Positions 36,249 through 44,764 are shown, counted from the stretch's first letter. The stretch: DNA of 64,000 nucleotides from Sulfitobacter sp. S190 (GCF_025141935.1 NZ_CP081120.1:496001-560000); one strand, 5' to 3'. Notes: generated by a model not told the origin, from the letters alone. A program made the numbers and translations.

Positions 36249-37637
36249 ACCGTCTGACGCGAGGGGTCTGGCCGTCATCCAGACACCGCCGTCCGGGCGC
36301 AGCGTGATGATCATGCGCGGCACAGGCGTTTTGCCCGGCACGGCGGTAAATTCGAACTGCCCCAGCAGGGTCGACAGGATGATCACGGCCTCTTGCAGAG
36401 CGAAGGATGCGCCGATGCACACGCGCGGCCCGTCGCTGAAGGGCAAGTAGGCAAAACGGTCAATCGCCTTGCGATCGGCAAAGCGTTCGGGGCGGAACGC
36501 GTCTGGGTCCTCCCACAATCTGCGGCTGCGGCCGAGGGCGTAGATCGGCACCATCACGGTGTCGCCGGGGCGGATTTCGGTGCCCGCTAGCGTGTCGGGC
36601 CCCTGTGCGGTGCGCGAGATCAAACCGCCGGCAGGATAAAGGCGCAGGGTTTCGTCGATGATCATGCGGGCAATCGGCAGATCGGGCAAATCCTCTGCGG
36701 TGGCGGCGCGGCCCTGCAGCACGCCGACCGCCTCGTCCCGCGCGCGGCGCTGCATATCGGGATCAAACCCCAGCAGGTAAAACGCCCAAGCCAGCGTCAG
36801 CGCCGTGGTTTCGTGACCCGCCACGATAAAGGTCAGCAGATTGTCGCGCAGTTCCTGCGTCGACATTTCACGCCCCGTCTTGGGATCGCTCGCCCCCAGC
36901 ATCAGGTCCAGCAGGTCGGGCACATCGCCCGGGCCTCTCGCATGGCGGGCCTCGATGGCGCGGTCGGCGGCCTGTTTTGTCTGCTCCAGCGCACGGGCGG
37001 ATTTCATGCGACCGGGGCGCGGCACCCATCCGGGCAGCCCCAGCACGTCAAGCAGCCCGACCTTGCCCGCATCCGCGATGTAGGCGTCAATCGCGCGGTG
37101 CACGGCGCTGCGGTCCAGACTTGCCTGATCCGAGAAGGTGACATCGGCGATCACATCGAAGGTCGCGGTGACCATTTCGTCCAGCATGTTCACGGCGCGG
37201 GGCCCCGTGGCGGCGATGCGCTGCGCGGTCCGTTCGGCGGCGGCTGTCATGACGGGGGCCAGCGCGGTCACGTTGCGGTGCGAAAAGGCGGGTGCCGCCG
37301 CACGCCGCTGCCACCGCCAATGGCTGCCTTCGGCGATAAAGAGCGACTCGCCAATGGCCGGGGCCAGCAGGTTCTTGGTGACATCCGACTTGGGGTAATT
37401 GTCCAATCGCTCCAGCAGGATTTGCCGGATTGCCGGCGGATCCATCACCATATGCCAGCGTTTGCCCGTACGCCCCGACAGGATCGGGGCATCCAGCGCC
37501 GCATCCGGTATGATCGACAGCACGTTGTCGCGTACCATGGCAAGGCTGCGCATCATGCCGATTTCGTCGTGCAACAGCGGCACACAAACGGGATACATCG
37601 GGGGGGCGGCTTCGGTTTTCATGCTGTCTTGCAACAT
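36234..37637 (-). CDS. Cytochrome P450
   Basis: A heme monooxygenase of about 467 residues. Family motifs: oxygen-binding AGHETTALTLAWA in helix I, ETLRLYPAGGLISR (ExxR), PERFADR, and the heme loop FSDGPRVCIGASFA with the axial cysteine. The first position of the loop is as expected (F), and the Gly-Gly of FGGG is replaced by SD. The start is uncertain: ATG at 37637 (MLQDSMKTEA) or 37622. No ferredoxin or reductase gene is adjacent, so electrons must come from elsewhere. The substrate is unknown. Confidence 0.92.
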   Translation of the reverse strand: MLQDSMKTEAAPPMYPVCVPLLHDEIGMMRSLAMVRDNVLSIIPDAALDAPILSGRTGKRWHMVMDPPAIRQILLERLDNYPKSDVTKNLLAPAIGESLFIAEGSHWRWQRRAAAPAFSHRNVTALAPVMTAAAERTAQRIAATGPRAVNMLDEMVTATFDVIADVTFSDQASLDRSAVHRAIDAYIADAGKVGLLDVLGLPGWVPRPGRMKSARALEQTKQAADRAIEARHARGPGDVPDLLDLMLGASDPKTGREMSTQELRDNLLTFIVAGHETTALTLAWAFYLLGFDPDMQRRARDEAVGVLQGRAATAEDLPDLPIARMIIDETLRLYPAGGLISRTAQGPDTLAGTEIRPGDTVMVPIYALGRSRRLWEDPDAFRPERFADRKAIDRFAYLPFSDGPRVCIGASFALQEAVIILSTLLGQFEFTAVPGKTPVPRMIITLRPDGGVWMTARPLASDGSVAD

Positions 37638-37734
37638 AGCGCGCGGCGTCAACGGCGCCAGCCACGCAAGTGATTGCACCGCTCTGAGCCATGCGCTACG
37701 CACGTGGGCAACGATGTCGGGGAGAGGCAAATCA

Positions 37735-38340
37735 ATGAAAAGACGTGGATTTGGCCTGTTGCTGGCCGCCGCCCTGCTGGCGGGATGCAACGGCGCGCGC
37801 GACCTGAACGAAGCGCCCGTGCCGCTGGGGGATTTCAACCTTGTGCATAACGTGGTCGTGGCCCCCAAGGTGCAAAAGGTGCCGCTGGGGCGCGAATTGC
37901 CCACCGAGCAGATGATCGAAACGCTGCGCAGCGCGGTGGCCGAACGGTTCGACCGCTACGAAGGCGCGCGGGGCTACCATTTCGGCATTTCGATCGAGAG
38001 CTACTTTCTTGCCCCTCCGGGTGTGCCGGTCGTTGCCGCGCCCAAATCCGCGATGATCATCCAGATCACCGTGTGGGACGACGCGCGCAATCTCAAGCTG
38101 ACCGACAAGCCGCACCAGATCACGGTCATAGAATCATTGGATCAGGGGCCGCTCGTGGGGTCGGGCTATACCAAGTCGGCCGAAGAGCAATTCCGCAATC
38201 TCAGCCAGAACGCGGTCAAGCAGATCGAGAATTACCTGGTGAAGATGAACGCCGAAAACGGCTGGTTCAACACAAGTCCCGATGCTGAAGAAACTGCAGG
38301 CGATGCCCCGCAGGACGTGGCCGAAACCGACAACGGCTGA
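37735..38340 (+). CDS. Predicted outer-membrane or periplasmic lipoprotein
   Basis: The product is 201 residues, starting MKRRGFGLLLAAALLAGCNG, a signal peptide with lipobox LLAGC (lipidated Cys18). The body has VPLGRELPTEQMIETLRSAV, then FGISIESYFLAPPGVPVVAAPKSAMIIQITVWDDARNLKLTD, a strand-rich domain. The C-terminus is acidic. No family is recognised with confidence. It lies 97 bp from the P450 start in divergent orientation and 174 bp before tuf. Confidence 0.75.
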   Translation: MKRRGFGLLLAAALLAGCNGARDLNEAPVPLGDFNLVHNVVVAPKVQKVPLGRELPTEQMIETLRSAVAERFDRYEGARGYHFGISIESYFLAPPGVPVVAAPKSAMIIQITVWDDARNLKLTDKPHQITVIESLDQGPLVGSGYTKSAEEQFRNLSQNAVKQIENYLVKMNAENGWFNTSPDAEETAGDAPQDVAETDNG

Positions 38341-38425
38341 TCTGCATTTGGCAGGATGCGCGCGCGGCGCGGCGGGCCATCCGCCGCGGTGCCGATATAT
38401 TCGCGCGCCATGCCGCAAGACCTGC

Positions 38426-38454
38426 TTGATTTTGCCGCCCAGACCAAATATGCC
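38426..38454 (+). promoter_or_regulatory. Possible sigma-70 promoter of tuf
   Basis: TTGATT (38426-38431), a 17-nt spacer, and TATGCC (38449-38454) lie 60 bp before the tuf start. A 7-bp hairpin, AGGTCCG and CGGACCT with a CAT loop (38473-38489), follows in the leader. Confidence 0.45.
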
Positions 38455-38514
38455 GCCCGCCATATGCAAATCAGGTCCGCATCGGACCTCAGGCAATTTG
38501 GAAGGGCGCCCACC

Positions 38515-39690
38515 ATGGCAAAGGAAAAGTTTGAACGTAACAAGCCGCACGTCAACATTGGCACGATCGGCCACGTTGACCACGGCAAGACGACACTGAC
38601 GGCTGCGATCACCAAGTATTTCGGTGATTTCAAGGCGTACGACCAGATTGACGGCGCGCCCGAGGAGAAAGCCCGCGGGATCACGATTTCGACGGCACAC
38701 GTCGAGTATGAAACCGACGCGCGTCACTATGCGCACGTCGATTGCCCCGGCCACGCGGACTACGTCAAGAACATGATCACCGGTGCGGCGCAGATGGACG
38801 GCGCGATCCTGGTTGTGAACGCGGCCGACGGCCCGATGCCTCAGACGCGCGAGCACATCCTGCTGGGCCGCCAGGTTGGCATCCCGTACATGGTTGTTTT
38901 CATGAACAAGGTTGACCAGGTCGACGATGAGGAGCTGCTGGAGCTGGTGGAAATGGAAATCCGCGAGCTGCTGTCGTCCTACGAGTATCCCGGCGACGAC
39001 ATTCCGATCATCGCGGGTTCCGCGCTGGCGGCGATGGAAGGCAACAAGCCCGAAATCGGCGAAGAGAAGATCAAGGAACTGATGGCGGCTGTGGACGAGT
39101 ACATCCCGACGCCCGCACGTGCCGTTGACCAGCCGTTCCTGATGCCGGTCGAAGACGTGTTCTCGATCTCGGGCCGTGGTACAGTTGTGACGGGCCGTGT
39201 CGAGCGTGGCGTGATCAACGTGGGCGACGAGATCGAAATCGTCGGCATCCGCGACACCAAGAAGACGACCTGCACGGGCGTTGAAATGTTCCGCAAGCTG
39301 CTGGATTCTGGCGAAGCGGGCGACAACATCGGCGCGCTGCTGCGTGGCGTTGACCGTGACGGCGTCGAGCGTGGCCAGGTGCTGTGCAAGCCCGGTTCGG
39401 TGAACCCGCACACGAAGTTCGAAGCCGAAGCCTACATCCTGACCAAGGAAGAGGGTGGCCGTCACACGCCGTTCTTCGCCAACTACCGTCCGCAGTTCTA
39501 CTTCCGTACGACGGATGTGACCGGCACGGTTCAGCTGCCCGAGGGCACTGAAATGGTGATGCCGGGTGACAACCTGAAGTTCGACGTCGAGCTGATCGCG
39601 CCCATCGCGATGGAGCAGGGCCTGCGCTTCGCGATCCGCGAAGGCGGCCGGACCGTCGGCGCGGGTGTCGTGTCGAAGATCACGGAGTAA
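38515..39690 (+). CDS. tuf: Elongation factor Tu
   Basis: EF-Tu carries aminoacyl-tRNA to the ribosome. The product is 391 residues, the usual alphaproteobacterial length. G-domain motifs are [23 protein letters not shown] and NKVDQ. The start at 38515 ([10 protein letters not shown]) is the family start; the frame upstream is only leader. This copy precedes tRNA-Trp and secE; a second copy normally follows fusA, which is cut at the right edge. Codon use is strongly biased as in highly expressed genes. Its last codons are duplicated downstream. Confidence 0.98.
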   Translation: MAKEKFERNKPHVNIGTIGHVDHGKTTLTAAITKYFGDFKAYDQIDGAPEEKARGITISTAHVEYETDARHYAHVDCPGHADYVKNMITGAAQMDGAILVVNAADGPMPQTREHILLGRQVGIPYMVVFMNKVDQVDDEELLELVEMEIRELLSSYEYPGDDIPIIAGSALAAMEGNKPEIGEEKIKELMAAVDEYIPTPARAVDQPFLMPVEDVFSISGRGTVVTGRVERGVINVGDEIEIVGIRDTKKTTCTGVEMFRKLLDSGEAGDNIGALLRGVDRDGVERGQVLCKPGSVNPHTKFEAEAYILTKEEGGRHTPFFANYRPQFYFRTTDVTGTVQLPEGTEMVMPGDNLKFDVELIAPIAMEQGLRFAIREGGRTVGAGVVSKITE

Positions 39691-39731
39691 GTGTAGCGGC
39701 CCACAGGGCCGATGCACCTACCCGACAGTGC

Positions 39732-39757
39732 AAAGGGCGTCCCTCGGGGCGCCCTTT
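39732..39757 (+). terminator. tuf terminator, copy 1
   Basis: AAAGGGCG (39732-39739) pairs with CGCCCTTT (39750-39757) across a 10-nt loop. The A- and T-rich ends of the arms supply the U-tract. It starts 42 bp after the tuf stop. Confidence 0.85.
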
Positions 39758-39857
39758 GTCACGAGAGGGAGACCGCGAGACGCGCCAGTCAAAGCGTGTC
39801 GAAGATCACGGAGTAAGTGTAGCGGCCCACAGGGCCGATGCACGTACCCGACAATGC

Positions 39858-39882
39858 AAAGGGCGTCCCTCGGGCGCCCTTT
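39858..39882 (+). terminator. tuf terminator, copy 2
   Basis: The same arms, AAAGGGCG (39858-39865) and CGCCCTTT (39875-39882), recur in the second repeat with a loop one base shorter. It would back up copy 1. Confidence 0.82.
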
Positions 39883-39953
39883 GTCACGACAGGGAGACCG
39901 CGAGACGCGCCAGCTTGAGCGTGTCCAAGACCAAAGACCCCCCCCGCCGCTCC

Positions 39954-40274
39954 TCAGAAATCCGCCGCCACGCGCAGGTCTCGTAGGGGTCGCACGATAC
40001 GGATCGATTCCTCATAAAGCGGATGTCTTTGGTAGCGGTCCAGCGCTGCCTGATCTTCAAACTCGGCATAGACGACCACATCCACCGCGTCGGAGAAGCG
40101 GTCCACATGACGGTTGTAAGACACTTCGAAGCACTGTGCGCCCGGTATGCCCTGCAAGATCGACAGCCCCCTGTGCACGGTTTCCAGATCGGCACGGTCG
40201 CGGGCGCTGAAAAAGACCACGTGCCGGATGAAACTGCGCTGCGGACTGGCGTCGGCGGTGGAAATATCTGTCAT
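39954..40274 (-). CDS. Dabb (stress-responsive alpha/beta barrel) domain protein
   Basis: The product is 106 residues. It starts MTDISTADASPQRSFIRHVVFF, and the domain holds HVVFFSARDRADLETVHRGLSILQGIPG, YNRHVDRFSDAVDVVVYAEFEDQAALDRYQRHPLYEE. This is the ferredoxin-like Dabb fold, which forms dimers; members range from stress proteins to cyclases. No catalytic role can be given. It lies after the tuf repeats on the opposite strand, and diverges from the acetyltransferase. Confidence 0.88.
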   Translation of the reverse strand: MTDISTADASPQRSFIRHVVFFSARDRADLETVHRGLSILQGIPGAQCFEVSYNRHVDRFSDAVDVVVYAEFEDQAALDRYQRHPLYEESIRIVRPLRDLRVAADF

Positions 40275-40393
40275 CGTCTACCTTGTATGAATGGGCCTGC
40301 CCTGCGGTGTGGCGCTTTAAGTCGGGCAGGCGCAAAGATGCTTGGACTTGCGCGTCCGATTGCCTAGGCTACACCCGACCGAGGGAGGGTGAC

Positions 40394-40414
40394 ATGAACA
40401 AGTCTGCGATCTGA
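40394..40414 (+). CDS. Possible 6-residue leader peptide before the acetyltransferase
   Basis: GGAGGG is followed by GTGAC and an ATG; the frame is MNKSAI and stop. The acetyltransferase starts 34 nt later with its own GAGGAGACC site. GATCT at 40408 can pair with AGATC at 40426, forming a weak hairpin around the stop. Leader peptides of this size precede some cat-type acetyltransferase genes and control them by ribosome stalling. Support is limited to this layout. Confidence 0.28.
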   Translation: MNKSAI

Positions 40415-40448
40415 ACCTTAAAATGAGATCAAGATCGAGGAGACCGTT

Positions 40449-41111
40449 ATGTCAGATCCGTCAGCCCACCGCCCTTTCCCGCCGCCGACCCGCACCCATC
40501 CCGTTTCGCTGCCCGATGGGTCCGGGCACCCCGGCACCGTTTTCCTCAGCGCGGTCATCGACCACCCGCGCATGGTAATCGGTGATTATTCCTACGCCAG
40601 CGCGTTTGACCCGCCCGAGGACTGGGCCGCGCGGCTGGCCCCATACCTGTTCGACTTCAGCCCAGAGCGCCTGCATATCGGAAAGTTCTGCCAGATCGCC
40701 GACGGGGTGCAGTTCATCACGGCTTCGGCCAATCATCGCCACGACGGTATTTCCACCTTTCCGTTCGCGATCTTTGGCGGCGATGGCTTTGCGGACCGTC
40801 CGTCGATGCCGGGGCCGGGGGCGGATACCCACGTGGGCCATGATGTGTGGATCGGGCAGGGCGCCCGCATCCTGCCCGGTGTGCGGATCGGCACAGGAGC
40901 CATCATCGCGGCGGGGGCCGTGGTTACGGCCGATGTGGCGGCCTATACCATCGTGGGCGGCAACCCGGCCCGGCCCCTGCGCCGCCGGTTCCCGGAGCCA
41001 CAGAGTGCGGCGCTTCTCGATATTGCCTGGTGGGACTGGCCGGTCGAGAAGATCCTGACGCATGAAGCGGTCATCTACGGCGGTGACGTCACTGCGCTGG
41101 CGGCCCTTTAA
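40449..41111 (+). CDS. Xenobiotic acyltransferase-like hexapeptide acetyltransferase (CatB/Vat type)
   Basis: The product is 220 residues. The middle has the left-handed beta-helix pattern: [42 protein letters not shown] (His of NHRHD being the likely catalytic site), [47 protein letters not shown]. CatB and Vat acetylate chloramphenicol or streptogramins, but many family members have other substrates. WWDWPVEKI is the family tail motif. GAGGAGACC precedes the ATG. A strong terminator follows. Resistance should not be assumed. Confidence 0.9.
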   Translation: MSDPSAHRPFPPPTRTHPVSLPDGSGHPGTVFLSAVIDHPRMVIGDYSYASAFDPPEDWAARLAPYLFDFSPERLHIGKFCQIADGVQFITASANHRHDGISTFPFAIFGGDGFADRPSMPGPGADTHVGHDVWIGQGARILPGVRIGTGAIIAAGAVVTADVAAYTIVGGNPARPLRRRFPEPQSAALLDIAWWDWPVEKILTHEAVIYGGDVTALAAL

Positions 41112-41117
41112 AACGTC

Positions 41118-41145
41118 AAAAGCCCCGCGCATTGGCGGGGCTTTT
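41118..41145. terminator. Bidirectional terminator
   Basis: AAAAGCCCCGC (41118-41128) and GCGGGGCTTTT (41135-41145) form a perfect 11-bp stem with a 6-nt loop. It lies between the acetyltransferase stop and the convergent DUF892 gene, and has a T-run on both strands. Confidence 0.92.
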
Positions 41146-41162
41146 CATTGGGGTCGGGGCGT

Positions 41163-41660
41163 TCAGGCGGCTTGTTTGTTCACGCCGCCTTGTGTCGCAA
41201 TCTCGGTCATGTGGCGATCGCCATCGTAGGTGTCGTCGAGCAGTTTGCTCAGGATCGCACCATCCTCGTCAAGGTCCAGACGGTTGGCAAAGGCAGCCAG
41301 GGTGCCGTAGCCTGCCAGTGCATAATGCACCATGCGCTGGTACTGGCTGATGATCATGGCGTCACGGGTGGCGTCGTCGCCGAAGTCTTCTTCAAGACCG
41401 TGGGCGCGGGCCTCTTTGACCAGACCTTCCATGCCCTTGCAATGCTCGCCCTCGGGGTCGATGTCATGCGTGGCGCAGAGCGATTTGATCTTGTCCATCC
41501 CTTCGCTAATGCCGTTCGCACCCGCGATCAGGGCTTCGCTCAATTCCTTGTCGCTGGCGGCACGGCCCAGCTCGGTTGTGGCCTCGAGCGACTGTTTGCA
41601 GGCGCTGTAAAGGTCTTGCAGCTGGTCATGGTATACATCGTGCAGATTGTTGAGGGTCAT
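41163..41660 (-). CDS. DUF892 (YciE/YciF) ferritin-like protein
   Basis: The product is 165 residues, all helical. It starts MTLNNLHDVYHDQLQDLYSACKQS. Possible diiron ligands occur in the four-helix pattern: EATTELGRAASDKELSEAL, GEHCKGMEGLVKEA, QYQRMVHYALAGYGTLAAFA and LLDDTYDGDRHMTEIA. YciE/YciF proteins are stress-induced ferritin-like proteins of unknown reaction. The start has AAAGGGACGAC before it. It lies upstream of and opposite to tRNA-Trp. Confidence 0.88.
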   Translation of the reverse strand: MTLNNLHDVYHDQLQDLYSACKQSLEATTELGRAASDKELSEALIAGANGISEGMDKIKSLCATHDIDPEGEHCKGMEGLVKEARAHGLEEDFGDDATRDAMIISQYQRMVHYALAGYGTLAAFANRLDLDEDGAILSKLLDDTYDGDRHMTEIATQGGVNKQAA

Positions 41661-41773
41661 GTGTCGTCCCTTTCAATTTTGTTTCTGTTTCGGCTTCGGG
41701 GTTCAAACGCGTACCGACGGCGACCCGTTCCAAGAAATTGCGGGAAAATCCGCTTGATTGGGGTTGATCCCCC

Positions 41774-41802
41774 TTGATCATGCGGCCGATTGGGACTACC
41801 CA
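41774..41802 (+). promoter_or_regulatory. Possible promoter of tRNA-Trp
   Basis: TTGATC (41774-41779), 17 nt, and TACCCA (41797-41802) would start transcription near 41808, 7 nt before the tRNA. The -10 match is weak. Confidence 0.35.
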
Positions 41803-41814
41803 GACCACCGGCAT

Positions 41815-41890
41815 AGGGGTTTAGCTCAGTTGGTAGAGCATCGGTCTCCAAAACCGAGGGTCGTGGGTTCGAGTCCCTCAGCCCCTGCCA
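41815..41890 (+). tRNA. tRNA-Trp (anticodon CCA)
   Basis: A complete 76-nt cloverleaf. The acceptor AGGGGTT pairs with AGCCCCT; the D arm is GCTC...GAGC; the anticodon loop CTCCAAA holds CCA; the T arm contains GGTTCGAGTCC; CCA is encoded. The anticodon stem is TCGGT with ACCGA. tRNA-Trp near secE-nusG is a common alphaproteobacterial order. Confidence 0.98.
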
Positions 41891-41998
41891 GATATCCAGC
41901 ATTCCCGGATCCCGCGGCGGTTGCCCCGAATTTGTCGAAATTCGATCAATCAACCGCCCGATTGGTGGCCTAGGCTCGGTTCATTCGAATTGAGTGTA

Positions 41999-42748
41999 AT
42001 GGACCTCCGCATGTCGTCAGAAGCCAAGCGAACCCAGCCCGCCGGTGATCCACCGGAGACGGAACTCGATGCAGACAGCATCGCCGCGATCCGTGATCTC
42101 ATGGCGCAAACCGTGGCCGTTGATGCCGCACCGGTGGCGGCAAATGCCCCGGTCGAAGCGACCGCCGAGGCCGAAGCTGTCGCAGCCCCGCGGCACGCAC
42201 CGCGCAAGGCCGACAGCTTTCCCGAACTCGAAGAACCTGTAGCAGCCGAGCCTGTCGCCGCCCCGCGCAAACGCCTGTCGCTGCGGCGCACGCCCAAGCC
42301 CCCGCGCGCGCGCGCAAAAGATACCGCAGCCAAAGCACGCGCGCCGATGCTGGACAAGGTGCGCAGCTATCGCCCGACGCGACGCCATATCATTCTCGCG
42401 GCGCTGCTGCTGGTTGTTGTGCTGCGCCCGTGGCTGGTGCTGGGGCTGGTCTTCCTGTCGCTGTTCATTCTGGCCGGTGTGTTCCTGATGATGGGGTACG
42501 ACGGGTTCTGGCACGGCGCGATGAAGCTGGGCCGCTGGTACGCCAACCGCCGTCCCGCCCGCGCGGCGGAGCTGCACCGCAAGCTCGACGCCTTCGCGAT
42601 GCGCTGGGATGCCGTGCTCGACCGGTTTCCCGAAGGGACGGTCGACGGACTTTATCTGCCCGATTTCGGCGAGATGGCAACCGCGCAGGCCCGCCACGAC
42701 GAAGCGGTCGACCGCCGCCTTACCGACCTGCAGGACACCAACGCCTGA
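41999..42748 (+). CDS. Membrane protein of Rhodobacterales type, unknown function
   Basis: The product is about 249 residues. The N-terminal 110 are cytoplasmic, Ala/Glu/Pro-rich, with basic stretches (APRKRLSLRRTPKPPRARAKD). Two adjacent hydrophobic helices at about 125-170 follow (RRHIILAALLLVVVLRPW, LVLGLVFLSLFILAGVFLMM). The rest (about 175-249) is a basic, helical domain with RRPARAAELHRKLDAFAMRWDAVLDRFPEGTVDGLYLPDFGEM. No family is recognised. ATG at 41999 or 42011 are both possible starts; ribosome sites are weak. It lies between tRNA-Trp and secE. Confidence 0.65.
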   Translation: MDLRMSSEAKRTQPAGDPPETELDADSIAAIRDLMAQTVAVDAAPVAANAPVEATAEAEAVAAPRHAPRKADSFPELEEPVAAEPVAAPRKRLSLRRTPKPPRARAKDTAAKARAPMLDKVRSYRPTRRHIILAALLLVVVLRPWLVLGLVFLSLFILAGVFLMMGYDGFWHGAMKLGRWYANRRPARAAELHRKLDAFAMRWDAVLDRFPEGTVDGLYLPDFGEMATAQARHDEAVDRRLTDLQDTNA

Positions 42749-42777
42749 GACCCGTACCCGACGCCCGATTTGTAGCC

Positions 42778-42806
42778 TTGAATACATGTGCCGCAGCCGT
42801 TAGATG
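42778..42806 (+). promoter_or_regulatory. Possible promoter of secE-nusG
   Basis: TTGAAT (42778-42783), a 17-nt spacer, and TAGATG (42801-42806) lie 32 bp before the secE start. Spacing is ideal; the match to consensus is moderate. A second weak candidate, TTGAAT-17-TATCCC at 43075-43103, precedes nusG. Confidence 0.4.
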
Positions 42807-42838
42807 CAGTGCACGCAGATATGTTTGGGATTTGATCC

Positions 42839-43036
42839 ATGGCCACCACCAACCCGCTTCAGTTCATTCAACAGGTCCGCGCCGAAGTGGCCAAAGTTGT
42901 GTGGCCCACGCGGCGCGAGGTCATGCTGACCACCGTCATGGTGTTTATCCTTGCGGCGCTGACGGCGGTTTTCTTCGCGCTTGTGGATATTATCATCCGT
43001 AGCGGCCTGCAGTACGTGTTGAACGTGTTTGGCTGA
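42839..43036 (+). CDS. secE: Preprotein translocase subunit SecE
   Basis: SecE clamps SecY in the translocon. The product is 65 residues, the short one-span form. It reads FIQQVRAEVAKVVWPTRREVMLTTVMVF, where E-x-x-K-V-x-W-P is the family signature, and then one membrane helix (about 31-55). It is followed by nusG after 217 bp, longer than the usual gap. The gap holds a CTGCGGG/CCCGCAG hairpin (43090-43107) and a weak promoter. Confidence 0.97.
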   Translation: MATTNPLQFIQQVRAEVAKVVWPTRREVMLTTVMVFILAALTAVFFALVDIIIRSGLQYVLNVFG

Positions 43037-43253
43037 CGGGCTTTGCCTGCCGCGCCTAAATCACCTTTAATCACTTGAATCCTCATCTGCTGCGGGCTAT
43101 CCCGCAGGCCTACCGCGACAGCGTGCGCTTCGATTCGAATTGCGCGCCACGGTCTGTTGCGGACAGGGTGGCACATGCCCCCGATATTCAGGAATTTGCG
43201 CAGCGCCCGCAACGGCGCGCCCCGCGCCCCAAGACGAAGGACGAAACGGTCAG

Positions 43254-43787
43254 ATGGCAAAACGGTGGTATTCGGTCAGTGTCCTGTCCAACTTCGAGAA
43301 AAAGATCGCCGAGCAGATCCGCACTTCGGTCGAGGAGCAGGAACTGCAGGACCAGATCGACGAGGTGCTGGTGCCCACCGAAGAGGTGATCGAGGTCCGT
43401 CGCGGCAAGAAGGTCACGACCGAGCGGCGCTTCATGCCCGGCTACGTGCTGGTGCATATGGAAATGTCCGACCAGGGCTACCACCTGATCAACTCCATCA
43501 ACCGCGTCACCGGTTTTCTGGGCCCGCAGGGTCGCCCGATGCCGATGCGCGATGCCGAAGTGCAGGCCATTCTGGGCCGCGTGCAAGAAGGCGAAGAAGC
43601 GCCCCGCACGCTCATCCACTTCGAAATCGGCGAAAAGGTCAAAGTGGCCGACGGCCCGTTCGAGGATTTCGACGGCATGGTCGAAGAGGTCGACGAGGAC
43701 AACCAGAAGCTCAAGGTCACCGTGTCGATCTTTGGCCGCGAAACCCCCGTCGAACTGGACTTTACCCAGGTCAACAAACAGATCTGA
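43254..43787 (+). CDS. nusG: Transcription termination/antitermination protein NusG
   Basis: NusG binds RNA polymerase and links it to Rho or the ribosome. The product is 177 residues. The NGN domain starts [22 protein letters not shown] and includes [12 protein letters not shown] and VTGFLG. The KOW domain is near 120-155: [40 protein letters not shown] at 43254 follows AAGGACGAAAC; the longer frame from 43140 is leader. A strong hairpin starts 7 nt after the stop. Confidence 0.97.
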   Translation: MAKRWYSVSVLSNFEKKIAEQIRTSVEEQELQDQIDEVLVPTEEVIEVRRGKKVTTERRFMPGYVLVHMEMSDQGYHLINSINRVTGFLGPQGRPMPMRDAEVQAILGRVQEGEEAPRTLIHFEIGEKVKVADGPFEDFDGMVEEVDEDNQKLKVTVSIFGRETPVELDFTQVNKQI

Positions 43788-43793
43788 CCGCAA

Positions 43794-43812
43794 GCCGGGC
43801 CACCGGCCCGGC
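43794..43812 (+). terminator. Hairpin after nusG, terminator- or attenuator-like
   Basis: GCCGGGCC and GGCCCGGC pair perfectly (8 bp) around ACC. A second hairpin, CACGGGC and GCCCGTG, is at 43832-43858. Neither has a clear U-tract, so they may be processing or attenuation elements. Confidence 0.35.
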
Positions 43813-43958
43813 ACGCACCCCTTTGTACGGTCACGGGCGGCAGACGAACCTGCCCGTGCCAGCCGATTTCTTTGACGTGAAGGAATTTGGCGGTCCACGC
43901 TGCGGGACCAAGTTACTTATTTGTCATTGGTAGCGTGTGTCGGCTTAGTGAAATGCCA

Positions 43959-43979
43959 CCCTACGCTTCTAGGGCTTTT
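43959..43979 (+). terminator. Weak terminator-like hairpin at the end of the GFA gene
   Basis: CCCTA (43959-43963) and TAGGG (43970-43974) flank a 6-nt loop, with CTTTTG after. The stem is short; it overlaps the last codon of the antisense gene. It could end the secE-nusG transcript. Confidence 0.35.
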
Positions 43980-44412
43980 GATAAGAGATCACGGTAGCAT
44001 TCCACTCATCGTTTTCTGCAACCGTCTCGCTGTCCGGTGTTGGAAGTTTTCCAATGTCATCCGAAAATGAACAAGCGTACCGGTGATTGATTTGCAAGCT
44101 CGGTGGAGCAAGCTCGGGATTGTCGAGCGAACCAGTCGCTATTTCCAACAGCGCATCGTCAGAATTTTTCAAGCTCAAAGGAGTTCCGCAGCCCTGACAA
44201 AAGCCGCGTTTGCTGAGGTTAGAGCTTGCGAAGAAAGAAGGTTGTCCGCTCGTCCATATCAGGTCCTGCGCAACGACGAGAGCGGCGTAAAATGAACCGA
44301 ATGCCCGCTGGCACATCCGGCAATGACAAACGGATGACCGACCAAGTGAGGCGACACTGTAGCGGACTGCTCCGCACTGACGTCCTCCGGTTATAGGACC
44401 TGAATTTTCCAT
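43969..44412 (-). CDS. GFA-family (glutathione-dependent formaldehyde-activating-like) zinc protein
   Basis: The product is 147 residues. It has GGRQCGAVRYSV, SVCHCRMCQRAFGSF and FCQGCGTPLSLKN, the zinc-binding layout of the GFA family. The first cysteine of the usual C-x-C pair is replaced by Arg here. Family members are S-hydroxymethylglutathione synthase or, more often, of unknown function. The start is uncertain: ATG at 44412 is chosen on domain position, and ATG at 44448 or 44460 is also in frame. The base composition is near 50% GC, well under its neighbours. It lies antisense between nusG and rplK. Confidence 0.8.
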   Translation of the reverse strand: MENSGPITGGRQCGAVRYSVASLGRSSVCHCRMCQRAFGSFYAALVVAQDLIWTSGQPSFFASSNLSKRGFCQGCGTPLSLKNSDDALLEIATGSLDNPELAPPSLQINHRYACSFSDDIGKLPTPDSETVAENDEWNATVISYQKP

Positions 44413-44764
44413 ACCGAAAATTTCACAAATCCGTTTTGGGAAGTCCATCAGGAAATCCACACTGGATGAGCGGGGAAGGTGCGGACGTTAGCGTACAGCG
44501 CAGCATCAGTTACTTTAAACCCTCACCTGGCTTTCGCCACCTTGTAGCAGCATGGCGGATCATCCTCGCGCCGGTTGTCACGCTGCCCCCCAAGCCGCCG
44601 TCTCTCCGCTCTTGCAAGTTGCGCGGCGTTTCGGTATCCGGCCCCAGTCGTCCTTCGGGGCGATTCACATCGTGGGAGGCGAGGGGGCCGCGGCGCCCGG
44701 ACCGTAACCACGCAACACATATCCCGCAGGGTCGCGACCCGAGGGTGTTGAAAGGAGAAGGCCA
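44413..44764 (+). promoter_or_regulatory. 352-bp region upstream of rplK with possible promoter and leader
   Basis: No gene is seen on the plus strand here. TTGCAA (44612-44617), 17 nt, and TATCCG (44635-44640) form a possible promoter about 125 bp before rplK. The rest is a GC-rich leader ending in AAAGGAGAAGG before the rplK ATG. A leader fits L1 or L11 feedback control but no consensus motif can be drawn. The left part, to about 44500, shares the lower GC of the GFA gene. Confidence 0.5.

Larger units (their letters stand above)
39669..39919 (+). repeat. Tandem duplication of the tuf 3' end and its terminator
   Basis: Copy 1 is 39669-39794 (126 bp) and copy 2 is 39795-39919 (125 bp). A third copy begins at 39920 but continues only for about 10 bases. 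Each copy begins with the last codons of tuf (SKITE and stop), continues through the 3' region and holds a complete terminator. The copies differ at a few bases and by one deleted G in the terminator loop. Only copy 1 is joined to the gene. Confidence 0.93.

Noticed and set aside
39665..40210. Frame through the tuf repeats with an internally repeated peptide
   Set aside because: The repetition comes from the tandem DNA duplication and terminators; it overlaps the real Dabb gene on the other strand.
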